This document shows, one piece after another, positions 8,472-17,224 of a stretch of 64,000 nucleotides of DNA; positions within the stretch are counted from its first letter, which is position 1; each line of letters starts with the position of its first letter. Both the position numbers and the translations under genes were made by a program. The notes beneath the pieces are model-generated. The model was not told the origin of the DNA. It saw only the letters and a list, made by a program, of their open reading frames with translations, and searched no databases. Source of the DNA: Cohnella zeiphila (GTDB lineage Bacteria > Bacillota > Bacilli > Paenibacillales > Paenibacillaceae); NCBI RefSeq assembly GCF_014212055.1, contig NZ_JACJVO010000045.1, positions 1 to 64,000 of the forward strand. The letters are read 5' to 3'.

Positions 8472-9137
8472 TCAATCGAAATCCTTGTGGTGCCATTCGT
8501 CTTCCGGAATGTTCAGATCTTCGCCGGAGAAACGCTGCTCCTTGAACGGATCGGCGTAAAGGTGGAAGCCGTTGCTTTCCCAGAAGCCGGGCCGGTCCTC
8601 CTGCATAAATTCGAACCCGCGCACCCACTTGGCGCTTTTCCAGAAGTACAGATGGGGCACGAGCAACCGCAGCGGCCCGCCGTGCTTATCGGTCAGCGGT
8701 TTGTCGTCGTAGTTGAACGCCAGCAGAATGTCGTCCCCCATCAAATCTTCCAGCGGCACGTTCGTCTCGTAATCCGGGTCGGCATGCACCATGACGTACT
8801 TCGCTTCCGGCTTCACCTTCAGAAGCGGCAGCAGGTCGCGGAAGCGGATGCCTTCCCATACCGTGTCCAGCTTCGACCAGCGGGTCACGCAATGGATGTC
8901 GCACGAGATGCGGGTGCGCGGAAGCGCCATCAGCTCGTCATAGGTGAAAGAGCGCTCCTCCTCCACTTCGCCGAAGCTGCGCAGGCTCCATTCCTTCATA
9001 TCGTAACGGGGCACATCCCCTTCATGCAAAATCGGGAACCGGTCCGTCAGCACTTGCCCGGGCGGCACCCGGTCATTCTGCGTCTCGGAGGCGGCAGGCG
9101 CCTTCGATCTCTTGATTCGCTCCGCTTTGGTCAGCAT
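8472..9137 (-). CDS. Sulfite-oxidase-like molybdopterin-dependent oxidoreductase
   Basis: A 221-residue protein comprising mainly the sulfite oxidase molybdopterin-binding fold. SCDIHCVTRWSK places the molybdenum-ligating Cys at residue 83; downstream are the YVMVHADPDYETNVPLEDL strand and GGPLRLLVPHLYFWKSAKWV, typical of the YuiH/YedY-like branch. No signal peptide or Tat motif is present, so it appears cytoplasmic; substrate and electron partner are unknown. The start was set at the ATG at 9137 because GGAAGG precedes it; an in-frame start 18 codons upstream lacks this. First gene of a pair with the M42 peptidase. Confidence 0.88.
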   Translation of the reverse strand: MLTKAERIKRSKAPAASETQNDRVPPGQVLTDRFPILHEGDVPRYDMKEWSLRSFGEVEEERSFTYDELMALPRTRISCDIHCVTRWSKLDTVWEGIRFRDLLPLLKVKPEAKYVMVHADPDYETNVPLEDLMGDDILLAFNYDDKPLTDKHGGPLRLLVPHLYFWKSAKWVRGFEFMQEDRPGFWESNGFHLYADPFKEQRFSGEDLNIPEDEWHHKDFD

Positions 9138-9245
9138 AGGTAGCGGCCCTTCCTTCTTCTCTCTGTCGTAAGGGGCAAGCCCCTCCTCCATGATAAAGAT
9201 GCATCGGTCCGCCTGTCAAACAATCGTTCCTGCCCAAAGAACAAA

Positions 9246-9298
9246 TCCCCCAAAAGTGAAGAGATGCTCTGAAGTTAAATCCGATTCCTTTTGGGGGA
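9246..9298. repeat. Isolated 11-bp perfect inverted repeat
   Basis: TCCCCCAAAAG at 9246-9256 faces CTTTTGGGGGA at 9288-9298 across 31 nt. It lies upstream of the molybdoenzyme gene. It has no T-run, so it is not a standard terminator; a regulatory site or leader hairpin are possibilities. Confidence 0.5.
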
Positions 9299-9345
9299 GC
9301 CCCCGGTTATCCGCAGGAAATTTAATCGCATCATTTCCTAAACAA

Positions 9346-9389
9346 CAAAAAGCCTCCGCGCGCGCCGCGGAAGCGAGGCGCCGGAGGCC
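9346..9389 (-). terminator. Intrinsic terminator after the VTT-domain gene
   Basis: GCCTCCG at 9352-9358 pairs with CGGAGGC at 9382-9388; five T residues follow on the minus strand. It lies 20 nt past the stop at 9409. Confidence 0.8.
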
Positions 9390-9408
9390 GATGGTCCATT
9401 CAACGTTC

Positions 9409-10002
9409 TTACTGCTCCAAGGTGCTTTTCCGTCTCAAGCTCAGCCAGAACAGGGCAGACAGAACGAGGAAAAAGGCGGCGTACGCGGCGATCAAAATCC
9501 GAATGTCCGTATCCGGCAGCAGAATCGAGGAGCTGATGATGCCGAACAGCCAAATATGCGACAGGTTGCCGACGATCGAGGAGACCAGGTACGGCATCGG
9601 CTTGATGGCCGACACCGACGACAGGAACGCGATCACGTTGTTCGGCATGATCGGCAGCGTGCGCATCAGAATGATCGCCCACACCCCGTACAGTTGAAAA
9701 AATTTTTTCCACTTGTCGTACTTGTTCTCGTATCTTTGCAGCTTGCGGTCGAACCAGTCCGAGAACCAGTAGCGGCAGCAATAGAAAACGATAAGGGAGA
9801 CGACGATGCTGACCAGCCAGCTGACCGCCATGCCGGCCCCGATTCCCAATGCCGAGATGTGAAGCATGACGAGCGTCGAAAACGGAAAAATGCCGAGAAA
9901 CCCTTGCACGACCGCCAGCGGCATCGTTAACAGCAAGATGTTGTACCCGTCCAATTGCGTAACGCCGAGAAGCCAATCGATGGCGTCGTTAATCTGATCC
10001 AT
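9409..10002 (-). CDS. TVP38/TMEM64 family (VTT-domain, DedA-like) membrane protein
   Basis: A 197-residue integral membrane protein with five or six hydrophobic segments. The VTT-domain hallmarks are the glycine-rich LGIGAGMAVSWLVSIVVSLIVFY helix region and RTLPIMPNNVIAFLSSVSAIKPMPYL, which resembles the conserved re-entrant loop with Arg and Pro. Members are proposed lipid scramblases or flippases acting on phosphatidylethanolamine or undecaprenyl phosphate carriers; which lipid this one handles cannot be told. Monocistronic, with its own terminator and a TATAAT box about 40 nt upstream of the start. Confidence 0.85.
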   Translation of the reverse strand: MDQINDAIDWLLGVTQLDGYNILLLTMPLAVVQGFLGIFPFSTLVMLHISALGIGAGMAVSWLVSIVVSLIVFYCCRYWFSDWFDRKLQRYENKYDKWKKFFQLYGVWAIILMRTLPIMPNNVIAFLSSVSAIKPMPYLVSSIVGNLSHIWLFGIISSSILLPDTDIRILIAAYAAFFLVLSALFWLSLRRKSTLEQ

Positions 10003-10115
10003 CTTGCATCCACTTACCTTCCGCTTTGGGACTGGTGACGATTATAACCCGACTATGTGAACCCCCCGTGAACAACTTTCCATAATTATCCAGTAACTCT
10101 TGCTTCGTTCGGACC

Positions 10116-11972
10116 TTATGCGCCTTCGAGATTTTTGAACTGGGCGTGGAACATTCGGCTGTATACGCCTCCCCGCGCCATCAGCTCTTCGTGCGACCCG
10201 CTCTCGGCAATGCCGCCCTGCTCGATGACCATGATCCGGTCGGCGTCGCGGATCGTATTGAGGCGGTGCGCGATAATGAACGTCGTTCTTCCCTTCATCA
10301 TATGGAGCAGCGCATCCTGAATATGACGCTCCGTGCGCGTATCGATGCTGCTCGTCGCCTCGTCCAGAATGAGGATCGACGGTTGGGCCAGAATGACGCG
10401 GGCGATCGCGAGCAGCTGCCGCTGACCCTGGCTCAGGTTGCCCCCGTTCTCCGTCAGCACCGTGTCGTACTTCTGCGGCAGAAGGCGGATGAAGCTGTCG
10501 GCGTTGGCCGCCTGGGCCGCGGCGCGCACTTCCTCGTCGGTCGCGTCCGCCCGTCCGTATTTGATGTTCTCCTTGATCGTGCCGGAGAACAAATACGTAT
10601 CCTGAAGCACGATGCCGAACACGCTTCGCAGGCTGTCGCGCGTGTACTCGCGGATGTCGCGTCCGTCGATCCGGATGCTGCCTCCCGTCACATCGTAGAA
10701 GCGGGTGAGCAGGTTGACGATCGTCGTCTTGCCCGCGCCCGTCGGACCGACAAGGGCGATGCTGGTGCCCGCATCCACTTGGAAGCTGAGGTCCTTCACG
10801 ATCGTCTTCTCGGGCACATAGCCGAAGCTGACGTCGTCGAAGACGACCTCGCCGTCCGGCCGCTCCAGCCGGACGGCGTCCGCCGGATCGTCCGGCTCTT
10901 CCTTCTCGTCGAGCAGCTCGAATACCCGCTCCGCGCCGGCGATTCCGGATTGCAGCACGTTGAAAATGTTGGCGAGATCGTTAAGCGGCCGGACGAACTG
11001 CCGCGAATAGGTGATGAAGCTGGCGATGACGCCGACCGTAATGATCTCCTTCACCGCCAGCGTCCCGCCGACGATCGCGACCGCCGCGAAGCCGATATTG
11101 TTAATGACGCTAAGGAGCGGCATCAGAAAGCCCGACCAGATCTGCGCCTTCATGCCGGTATCCCGCAGCGTCAGGTTCGCTTCCTCGAAGTCCGCGATGA
11201 CCTTCTCCTCGCGGTTGAACGCCTTGACCGCCTCGATGCCGGAGATCGTCTCCTCGATCTGGCCGTTCAGCGCGCCGAGCTGCGCCTGCTGATCCTTGAA
11301 CAGCACGCGGGTGCGCTTCGTGATCGTGCGCGCCAGCAAATAGACGAGCGGCACCGTAATCAGGCTGGCGAGCGTCAGCAGCGGGCTGAGCACGAGCATC
11401 ATGACAAGGGAGCCGATGATGGCGATGCCTCCCGACATCAGCTGGGCGGTCGTCTGCGAGACGGTCGTGCTCACGTTGTCGATGTCGTTGGACAAGCGGC
11501 TCATGATTTCCCCGTGGCGCCGCGTGTCGAAGTAAACGAGCGGGAGCCCGTGAAGCTTGTCGTACAGGGCGCCGCGCATGCGCCGCACGATTCGCTGCGA
11601 GACGCCGGCCATCAGCCAGCCTTGCATGAAGGTCAGCACCGCATCTCCCGCATACGCGGCAATGAGTCCGGCCAGCGCGGCCTCCAGGATGCGGAAGTCC
11701 ACTTCCGCATTTTGGCCGATGGCGTCGACGGCGACGCCGATCAGATACGGCGCGGCCAGCGTCAGGCCGGAATCGATCAGAATCAGGGCGAAGACGATCG
11801 CCAGCCAGCGCCGTTCCTGGCCGATATAGCCCCAGATTCGCTTCATCGTGCCGCGGAAATCTTTCGGTTTCTGGACGGGCCCGCCGCGTCCCCGGCCCGG
11901 ATGGCCTCCCGGCATCTGCGGCAAGTCCCTGACGGCGGGGCGGCTGTCCGAACGGCTCTGTTCATGCGCCAT
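10116..11972 (-). CDS. ABC exporter subunit (type IV, fused permease-ATPase), canonical Walker B partner
   Basis: A 618-residue fused exporter subunit. An Arg/Pro/Gly-rich N-terminal tail of about 50 residues precedes six transmembrane helices (about 60-340) and a C-terminal nucleotide-binding domain. Walker A is GPTGAGKT, and Walker B has the catalytic Glu in ILILDEATSSID. The signature motif is LSQGQ rather than LSGGQ. With the upstream gene, with which it overlaps by 11 bp, it matches heterodimeric exporters such as BmrC/BmrD (YheI/YheH) and TM287/288, which pump drugs or lipids out of the cell. This protein supplies the active Walker B; its variant signature pairs with the partner's degenerate site. 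Confidence 0.88.
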   Translation of the reverse strand: MAHEQSRSDSRPAVRDLPQMPGGHPGRGRGGPVQKPKDFRGTMKRIWGYIGQERRWLAIVFALILIDSGLTLAAPYLIGVAVDAIGQNAEVDFRILEAALAGLIAAYAGDAVLTFMQGWLMAGVSQRIVRRMRGALYDKLHGLPLVYFDTRRHGEIMSRLSNDIDNVSTTVSQTTAQLMSGGIAIIGSLVMMLVLSPLLTLASLITVPLVYLLARTITKRTRVLFKDQQAQLGALNGQIEETISGIEAVKAFNREEKVIADFEEANLTLRDTGMKAQIWSGFLMPLLSVINNIGFAAVAIVGGTLAVKEIITVGVIASFITYSRQFVRPLNDLANIFNVLQSGIAGAERVFELLDEKEEPDDPADAVRLERPDGEVVFDDVSFGYVPEKTIVKDLSFQVDAGTSIALVGPTGAGKTTIVNLLTRFYDVTGGSIRIDGRDIREYTRDSLRSVFGIVLQDTYLFSGTIKENIKYGRADATDEEVRAAAQAANADSFIRLLPQKYDTVLTENGGNLSQGQRQLLAIARVILAQPSILILDEATSSIDTRTERHIQDALLHMMKGRTTFIIAHRLNTIRDADRIMVIEQGGIAESGSHEELMARGGVYSRMFHAQFKNLEGA

Positions 11973-13701
11973 GGCTCTGCATCTCCTTGCCGATCTGGGA
12001 ACGGTAGATTTCCTGGTATACGCCGCACTCCCGCAGGAGCGTCTGATGGTCGCCGATTCCGGCGATCTCGCCCCGGTCGAGCACGACGATCTGGTCCGCG
12101 TCCATGACGGATGTGATCCGCTGCGCGATGAGCAGGCAGGTCAGCCCCCGGGCGTACGTCCGCAGCTGCTCCTTGATGACCGCTTCCGTCGCGACGTCCA
12201 CCGCGCTCGTGCAGTCGTCGAGGATCAGAATCTCCGGCTCCCGAACGAGCGCCCGGGCGATCGACAGCCGCTGCTTCTGACCGCCCGACAGGTTGACGCC
12301 GCCCTGCCCCAGCTTCGTATCGTATCCTTCCGGCAGCGAACGGATGAAATCGTGGGCCGCCGCCATCCGGGCCGCCCTCTCGATCTGTTCCTGCGTCGCC
12401 GATTCGTTCCCCCATCGGATGTTGTCCCGGATCGTGCCGGAGAACAGCATGACCCGCTGCGGAACGATCGCCGCTTTGTCGCGAAGCGTCTTCGGATCGA
12501 GCCGGCGGACATCCACCCCGTCGACCTTGACCGTTCCCGACGTCGCTTCGTAGAAGCGCGGAATCAATTGAACGAGCGTCGTCTTGCCCGACCCGGTCGA
12601 ACCGATGATGCCGACCGTCTGGCCGGGCAGGCAGTGAAGCCGAATCGACTTGAGCGCGGGCGTACCCTCCTCGCCGTCATACGAGAAGGTCACGTCCTCG
12701 AAGTCGATTCGCCCTCTGCCCTCCATCTCGTCCTCCGCGCCCGTCCGCCGATGAACGTGAGCGGCGCTGGCCATCACTTCCCCGATCCGCCCGTACGAAG
12801 CTTTGGCCCGCACGAGCATGTTGAACACCATCGAGATCATCATGAGGGAAAATAAGATCTGCGTCATGTAGTTGACGAACGCGACGATGTGTCCGACTTG
12901 CATCTGCCCGTTGTCTACCCGCAGCCCCCCGATCCACAAGACGGTCACGATGCCGAAGTTGACCGTCAACAGCACGGCCGGGTTGAAGACCGACATCCGG
13001 CGCAGCGCCCGCACCGAATGGACGCGATAGTCCTCGTTGATGCGTTCGAACTTGACGCTCTCGTCGGCGAAGCGGTTGAACGCCTTGACGACTCTAACCC
13101 CGGAGAGGTATTCCCGCATGACGCCGTTCAACCGGTCCATCGCCGCCTGCACCTTCAGGAACAGCGGAAAGCCGATGCGAAGGTTGAAGTAGATGAGCAC
13201 CGCGACGATCGGCACGACGATCGCCAGCACCGTCGCCAGCTTCGGGTTCAGGCGGATCGCCATCACCAGGCTGCCGATGCACAGAATCGGAGCCTTGGCG
13301 AAAACGCGCATCATCCCGTTCACGAAGTTCTGAACCTGCGTCACGTCGTTCGTGAGCCGCGTCACGAGCGAAGCCCGGTCGAACCGGTCGAGCTGGGGCA
13401 GCGTCTGCGATTGAATGTGCCGGAACAGGTCGGACCTCAGTTCCGCCCCGAATCGCTGGGAGACGCGGCTTGACACGATGTTCCTGCCGGACGCCGCTAC
13501 CGCGCCCGCCGCCGTCACCAGCAGCATGTACGCGCCGAACCTTAGCACGGTGTTCAGATCGAGCCGGGACACGCCCTCGTCGATCATGCGCGACAGCAGG
13601 GTCGGTTGAAGCAAATCGCAAAGCGCTTCCATGGCGACGAGCAGAAAAGCGAATGAAAAAGGCAGGCCGTACTTTTTGACATACTTTCTCTCATTCCGCA
13701 T
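11962..13701 (-). CDS. ABC exporter subunit with degenerate catalytic site
   Basis: A 579-residue fused permease-ATPase: six transmembrane helices in about residues 15-315 and an ATPase domain from about 335. Walker A is GSTGSGKT and the signature LSGGQ is canonical, but Walker B reads ILILDDCTSAVD, with Asp where the catalytic Glu should be. That is the hallmark of the degenerate subunit of heterodimeric exporters (BmrC, TM287). The start is the ATG at 13701, preceded by AAAGGA; an upstream extension of the frame runs through the intergenic hairpin and was rejected. First gene of the two-gene operon with 10116-11972; no transcription attenuator peptide of the bmrB type was recognised. Confidence 0.88.
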   Translation of the reverse strand: MRNERKYVKKYGLPFSFAFLLVAMEALCDLLQPTLLSRMIDEGVSRLDLNTVLRFGAYMLLVTAAGAVAASGRNIVSSRVSQRFGAELRSDLFRHIQSQTLPQLDRFDRASLVTRLTNDVTQVQNFVNGMMRVFAKAPILCIGSLVMAIRLNPKLATVLAIVVPIVAVLIYFNLRIGFPLFLKVQAAMDRLNGVMREYLSGVRVVKAFNRFADESVKFERINEDYRVHSVRALRRMSVFNPAVLLTVNFGIVTVLWIGGLRVDNGQMQVGHIVAFVNYMTQILFSLMMISMVFNMLVRAKASYGRIGEVMASAAHVHRRTGAEDEMEGRGRIDFEDVTFSYDGEEGTPALKSIRLHCLPGQTVGIIGSTGSGKTTLVQLIPRFYEATSGTVKVDGVDVRRLDPKTLRDKAAIVPQRVMLFSGTIRDNIRWGNESATQEQIERAARMAAAHDFIRSLPEGYDTKLGQGGVNLSGGQKQRLSIARALVREPEILILDDCTSAVDVATEAVIKEQLRTYARGLTCLLIAQRITSVMDADQIVVLDRGEIAGIGDHQTLLRECGVYQEIYRSQIGKEMQSHGA

Positions 13702-13736
13702 GGCAGATTCTCGTTCCTTTCCTCCGCAACGACAAA

Positions 13737-13759
13737 GGAAACCGCAGCCAGCGGTTTCC
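13737..13759 (-). terminator. Weak intrinsic terminator after the epimerase gene
   Basis: GGAAACCGC and GCGGTTTCC form a 9-bp stem around 5 nt. Only a short T-rich tract follows on the minus strand, so termination may be partial and the ABC genes may receive read-through. Confidence 0.55.
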
Positions 13760-13820
13760 CCTCTTTGTGGACCGACTCCTACATTGCCGTCCTCTATTTT
13801 ATAGCGAATGGGTAACAATC

Positions 13821-14879
13821 TCAACCCGGCTTGCGAAGCCCGGCTTCCCACGTCTTCTGCCTGCGGTACCACGAGACGAACCTTTCGATTCCTTTTTCGA
13901 ACGGGGTTGACGGCTCGAAGCCGAGCAGCGTCCGCGCTTTGGCCGGGTCGGCGTACGTCCGCAGGACGTCTCCCGGCTGCATCGGCTGCCGGTCGATCGC
14001 GGCCCGTTCTCCCCAAGCCTGTTCGAGCGTCTCTATCATCCGTGCCAGCGAGACGGTTCGGCTTCCTCCCAGATTGACTATCTCGTAAACGCCGGAATGC
14101 CGTTCCACATAGTCGGCGGCGTGCCGGATGCCGTCCACGATATCGGCCACGTAGGTATAATCCCGGCTCGTGGAGCCGTCTCCGTACATCGGGACCGGCT
14201 TGCCGTCGCTCAGCAGCGAAGCGAATTTGCGGATGGCAAGGTCGGGCCGCTGCCGCTCTCCGTATACCGTAAAAAAGCGCAGCATGACGACGTCGATGCC
14301 GAACAGATGCCGGTACGCGTAGCCCATCAGCTCGCAGCTTTTTTTGGTGGCGGCGTACGGGGAGATCGGGCGCCCCGTCGGATCGCCCTCCTCGAACGGC
14401 ACTTTGGCGTTGTCGCCATATACGGACGAGGACGAGGCGCACACCCATTTGACGGTGCCGTGGGTTCTCATCGCTTCCAGCAGCCGAAGCGTGCCGACGA
14501 CATTTACGTCATAGAACAGAGCCGGCCGCTCGATGGAAGCCCGAACGCCCGGCAGCGCGGCCAAATGGACGACGACGTCGGGCGGGCAAGCGGCAAACAG
14601 CCGGTCCAGCGCTTCCCCGTCGCGAATGTCGGCCGGCTCCAGCCGGTATTGTTCCGAATTCGCCGCCTCCTGCAGGCGGCGCAAATCGTCCTCTCTGTCT
14701 CGATGCTCGAAGGCCGGCTCCATTCCAAGCGACTCCAGCACGTTTCGCACCTTGAACCGGTAATCGTAGTTGTCCGCGAAGCTGTCGACGCAGATGACCT
14801 TGTGTCCGTCCCTCAGCAGCGACTCGCACAGATGGGAGCCGATAAAGCCGGCTCCTCCGGTTACCCAGTACGTCTTCAT
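13821..14879 (-). CDS. NAD-dependent nucleotide-sugar epimerase (UDP-glucuronate 4-epimerase-like)
   Basis: A 352-residue extended short-chain dehydrogenase. The NAD-binding GGAGFIGS lies at residues 8-15. The catalytic Ser region SSSVYGD and the YAATK of the Tyr-Lys pair are clear, as are RFFTVYGERQRPD and the DYTYVADIV segment that contacts the nucleotide sugar. The sequence is closest in pattern to UDP-glucuronate 4-epimerases and related GalE-like enzymes; the precise sugar cannot be settled. The start is the ATG at 14879. It overlaps the upstream phosphodiesterase stop by 4 nt (ATGA), so the two are translationally coupled. A role in envelope polysaccharide synthesis is inferred from the family only. 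Confidence 0.85.
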   Translation of the reverse strand: MKTYWVTGGAGFIGSHLCESLLRDGHKVICVDSFADNYDYRFKVRNVLESLGMEPAFEHRDREDDLRRLQEAANSEQYRLEPADIRDGEALDRLFAACPPDVVVHLAALPGVRASIERPALFYDVNVVGTLRLLEAMRTHGTVKWVCASSSSVYGDNAKVPFEEGDPTGRPISPYAATKKSCELMGYAYRHLFGIDVVMLRFFTVYGERQRPDLAIRKFASLLSDGKPVPMYGDGSTSRDYTYVADIVDGIRHAADYVERHSGVYEIVNLGGSRTVSLARMIETLEQAWGERAAIDRQPMQPGDVLRTYADPAKARTLLGFEPSTPFEKGIERFVSWYRRQKTWEAGLRKPG

Positions 14880-15415
14880 CTTCCCGCGCGGCCCCCTTTG
14901 CCCTGAGACGGCGACTTGTCTTCGAAGAAGACGTGCCGCGCCCGGATCCGTCCGTCCTCGATATCCAGCAAACCGCATGAAAAACGGGACTGCCGCCTTT
15001 TGTCCGTCGGCGAGCCGGGATTGAACAGCAGGACGCCGTCCCGCTCCTCCAGCATCGGAATATGCGAATGGCCGAACACGACGGCCTGCACGTCATCGTC
15101 CGCGAACGCCTTCAGCGCCCGCTCCGCCGTCGCCCCTCTGCCTCCGTCGCCATGGCCGTGCACCAGCCCGATGCGCACCGGCCCCACCTCGATCGTCTTG
15201 CGGTACCCGAGCCGGCGGACGATGTCCGCGCCGTCGTTGTTGCCCGCCACCCCGTCTACCGGAGCGATGCGCGAAAGATGAGCCAGCACGGACAGATCCG
15301 TCCAGTCGCCCGCATGAAGGATCCGGTCCACCCGGCGGAAGGCCTGCACGAGCGCCGCGGGCAGCGACTTGGCCGCCCGGGGCATGTGGGTATCCGATAC
15401 GACGCCGATTCGCAT
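14876..15415 (-). CDS. YfcE/MJ0936-type metallophosphoesterase
   Basis: A 179-residue single-domain calcineurin-like phosphodiesterase. All metal-binding motifs are present: DTH at residues 8-10, HAGD near 35, GNND near 58, the VHGHG segment and GHSHIP near 115. Family members hydrolyse phosphodiesters using two divalent metals; natural substrates are mostly unknown. The last 15 residues are a basic, Gly/Ser-rich tail. Its stop overlaps the epimerase start, forming a two-gene operon. Confidence 0.88.
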   Translation of the reverse strand: MRIGVVSDTHMPRAAKSLPAALVQAFRRVDRILHAGDWTDLSVLAHLSRIAPVDGVAGNNDGADIVRRLGYRKTIEVGPVRIGLVHGHGDGGRGATAERALKAFADDDVQAVVFGHSHIPMLEERDGVLLFNPGSPTDKRRQSRFSCGLLDIEDGRIRARHVFFEDKSPSQGKGGRAGR

Positions 15416-15485
15416 GCGGACATTCCTTCTTTCTCTAAAATCAGGTGAAGGGGAGACGCTTGTTCACGCCGGGCCGCACGGGCTT

Positions 15486-17099
15486 CTAGACTCCGTAATA
15501 GGTTTGCAGCAAAGGCAGCAGACCCAGCGGGTCGCGCAGCAGATCTTTGGCGCTGAAGAAGATGTCTCCTTGGACTTGCCCCGAATCCGCGTCATATTTA
15601 AGCTGGTTAACGATCTCCTGCGGCGACTGCCAGCCGGCTTCCGTCGTTCCCAGCTTATAGGGCGCATGGCCGACGTACAGCTTCACGCCGGTGCCCTTCA
15701 CCTCGTTCCCCCACCATTCGGCGAGGATGTCAAAGCGGGCCGCGGAAAACGAGAGGCTCCAATAAATTTGCGGCGCGATGTAGTCGATCCAGCCCTGGCG
15801 AATCCACGTTCTCGTGTCCGCATACATGTCGTCGTACGACGTAACGCTCGCCTTCGTCGCGGATCCGGTCGGGTCGGCCGATTGGTTGCGCCAGACGCCG
15901 AACGGGCTGATGCCGAACGACACGCTCGGTTTGGCCGCATGGATCGCCTGCCCGAGATCGCGGACGAACCGGTTGACGTTGTCTCGGCGCCAATCTCCCT
16001 TGTTCGCGAACGACCCGTCGTTATACTGCAGGTATGCGGCATCGTCGGCGAAGGCCGTGCCCGACGGGTAGAAATAGTCGTCGAGGTGGACGCCGTCGAT
16101 GTCGTAGCCGTTCACGACCTCCATGATGGCGTCGATGACGTGCTGCCGGGCGGCCGGGATACCCGGATTGATATACTGCGTCGCCCCCGCCTGGACGATC
16201 CAGTCCGGATGCTCCGCCGCAACGTGATTCGCGGCCAGCCCGTCGGTCGTCGATCCCGCCGCCGCGCGGAACGGGTTGAACCACGCCTCGAAGCGCATGC
16301 CCCGCTTATGCGTCTCCTCGACCATGAAGGCGAGCGGATCGTAGCCCGGATCCTTCCCCTGCGTGCCGGTCAAATATTTGGACCAGGGCACTAGCCGCGA
16401 AGGATACAGAGCGTCTCCCATCGGGCGGACCTGCACGAACACCGCATTGATTCCGATCGCCTGCAGATCGTCGAGCAGCTTATCGTATTCCGCCTCCTGT
16501 TTGGCGGGATCTCCATAGGAAGCGGTCGACGGCCAATCGAGATTGTACACCGTCGAGATCCACGCGCCGCGAAGCTCGGCCGGCCGGGAGCCGCTCGAAC
16601 CGCCCGAACCGTCCGAACCGCCCGTTCCTACCGATCCCTCTGTTCCGGTACCGCCGAGCGTCGTCAGCGCGATGATGCGCGTTTTCGCGTTCCAGTCCAC
16701 TTGAAGCCCCAACGTTTCGGAGACGAAGCGGAGCGGCACCATGATCCGCGAATTGCGAACGGAGGCGGAAGCGCCCAGCTTCACGACGGCGCCGTCGACC
16801 CGGGCGGACGATTGGCCCTGTTCCATCGTGATAACGACGCCGGAGCGGCGAATCGTCACCGTGCGGGTCTGCTGCGACCAATCGACGGAAGCGCCGAGAT
16901 TCTCGCTGATGACGCGAATCGGAACCATCGTCAGATTCGCCTTCGGAACAAGGTAGGGCGAAGTGTCCGCGCCGAGCGTCCGGCCGTCCAGCACGATCGA
17001 GATGTCGTTCGCGGCAAAGGCATGGCCGCCGGCGGCCAACGTCGAGAGCAGCAACGAGAACAACCAAAGAGAACTGATCCACTTGCGCAACCGCATCAT
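15486..17099 (-). CDS. Secreted glycoside-hydrolase-10-like protein (GHL10/YngK type) with copper-amine-oxidase-like N-terminal domain
   Basis: A 537-residue exported protein. A signal peptide (residues 1-28, ending near HAFA) leads into a copper-amine-oxidase-like repeat domain at about 30-150, with VPIRVISENLGASVDW and the similar VPLRFVSETLGLQVDW. A Gly/Ser linker follows, and then a GHL10-type TIM barrel begins at RGAWISTVYNLDWPS and contains GIDGVHLDDYF-like and GISPFGVWRN segments. Members of this family (DUF187, YngK) are thought to act on cell-wall or extracellular glycans, but the substrate is unproven. The start is the first of two adjacent ATG codons at 17099, after AGGAG. Confidence 0.85.
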   Translation of the reverse strand: MMRLRKWISSLWLFSLLLSTLAAGGHAFAANDISIVLDGRTLGADTSPYLVPKANLTMVPIRVISENLGASVDWSQQTRTVTIRRSGVVITMEQGQSSARVDGAVVKLGASASVRNSRIMVPLRFVSETLGLQVDWNAKTRIIALTTLGGTGTEGSVGTGGSDGSGGSSGSRPAELRGAWISTVYNLDWPSTASYGDPAKQEAEYDKLLDDLQAIGINAVFVQVRPMGDALYPSRLVPWSKYLTGTQGKDPGYDPLAFMVEETHKRGMRFEAWFNPFRAAAGSTTDGLAANHVAAEHPDWIVQAGATQYINPGIPAARQHVIDAIMEVVNGYDIDGVHLDDYFYPSGTAFADDAAYLQYNDGSFANKGDWRRDNVNRFVRDLGQAIHAAKPSVSFGISPFGVWRNQSADPTGSATKASVTSYDDMYADTRTWIRQGWIDYIAPQIYWSLSFSAARFDILAEWWGNEVKGTGVKLYVGHAPYKLGTTEAGWQSPQEIVNQLKYDADSGQVQGDIFFSAKDLLRDPLGLLPLLQTYYGV

Positions 17100-17224
17100 T
17101 CAAATAACTCCTATTCTAAGCATAATCCGTTCTGCCATGAATAGACGTCCATTTTGCGGTTTAGTTGCACAATTGCCGTCCAGTCCTTGCCAATAGCGGG
17201 CTTCTGTCTGGCGGACAAGACCGA

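Noticed and set aside
10146..12107. Long plus-strand frame opposite the ABC exporter genes
   Set aside because: His/Arg/Asp-rich mirror of a well-supported minus-strand gene; codon-position GC bias makes such shadows common here.
13702..14448. Upstream extension of the ABC subunit frame at 11962-13701
   Set aside because: It would cross a terminator-like hairpin and overlap the epimerase gene; the ATG at 13701 has a good ribosome binding site and gives the normal family length.
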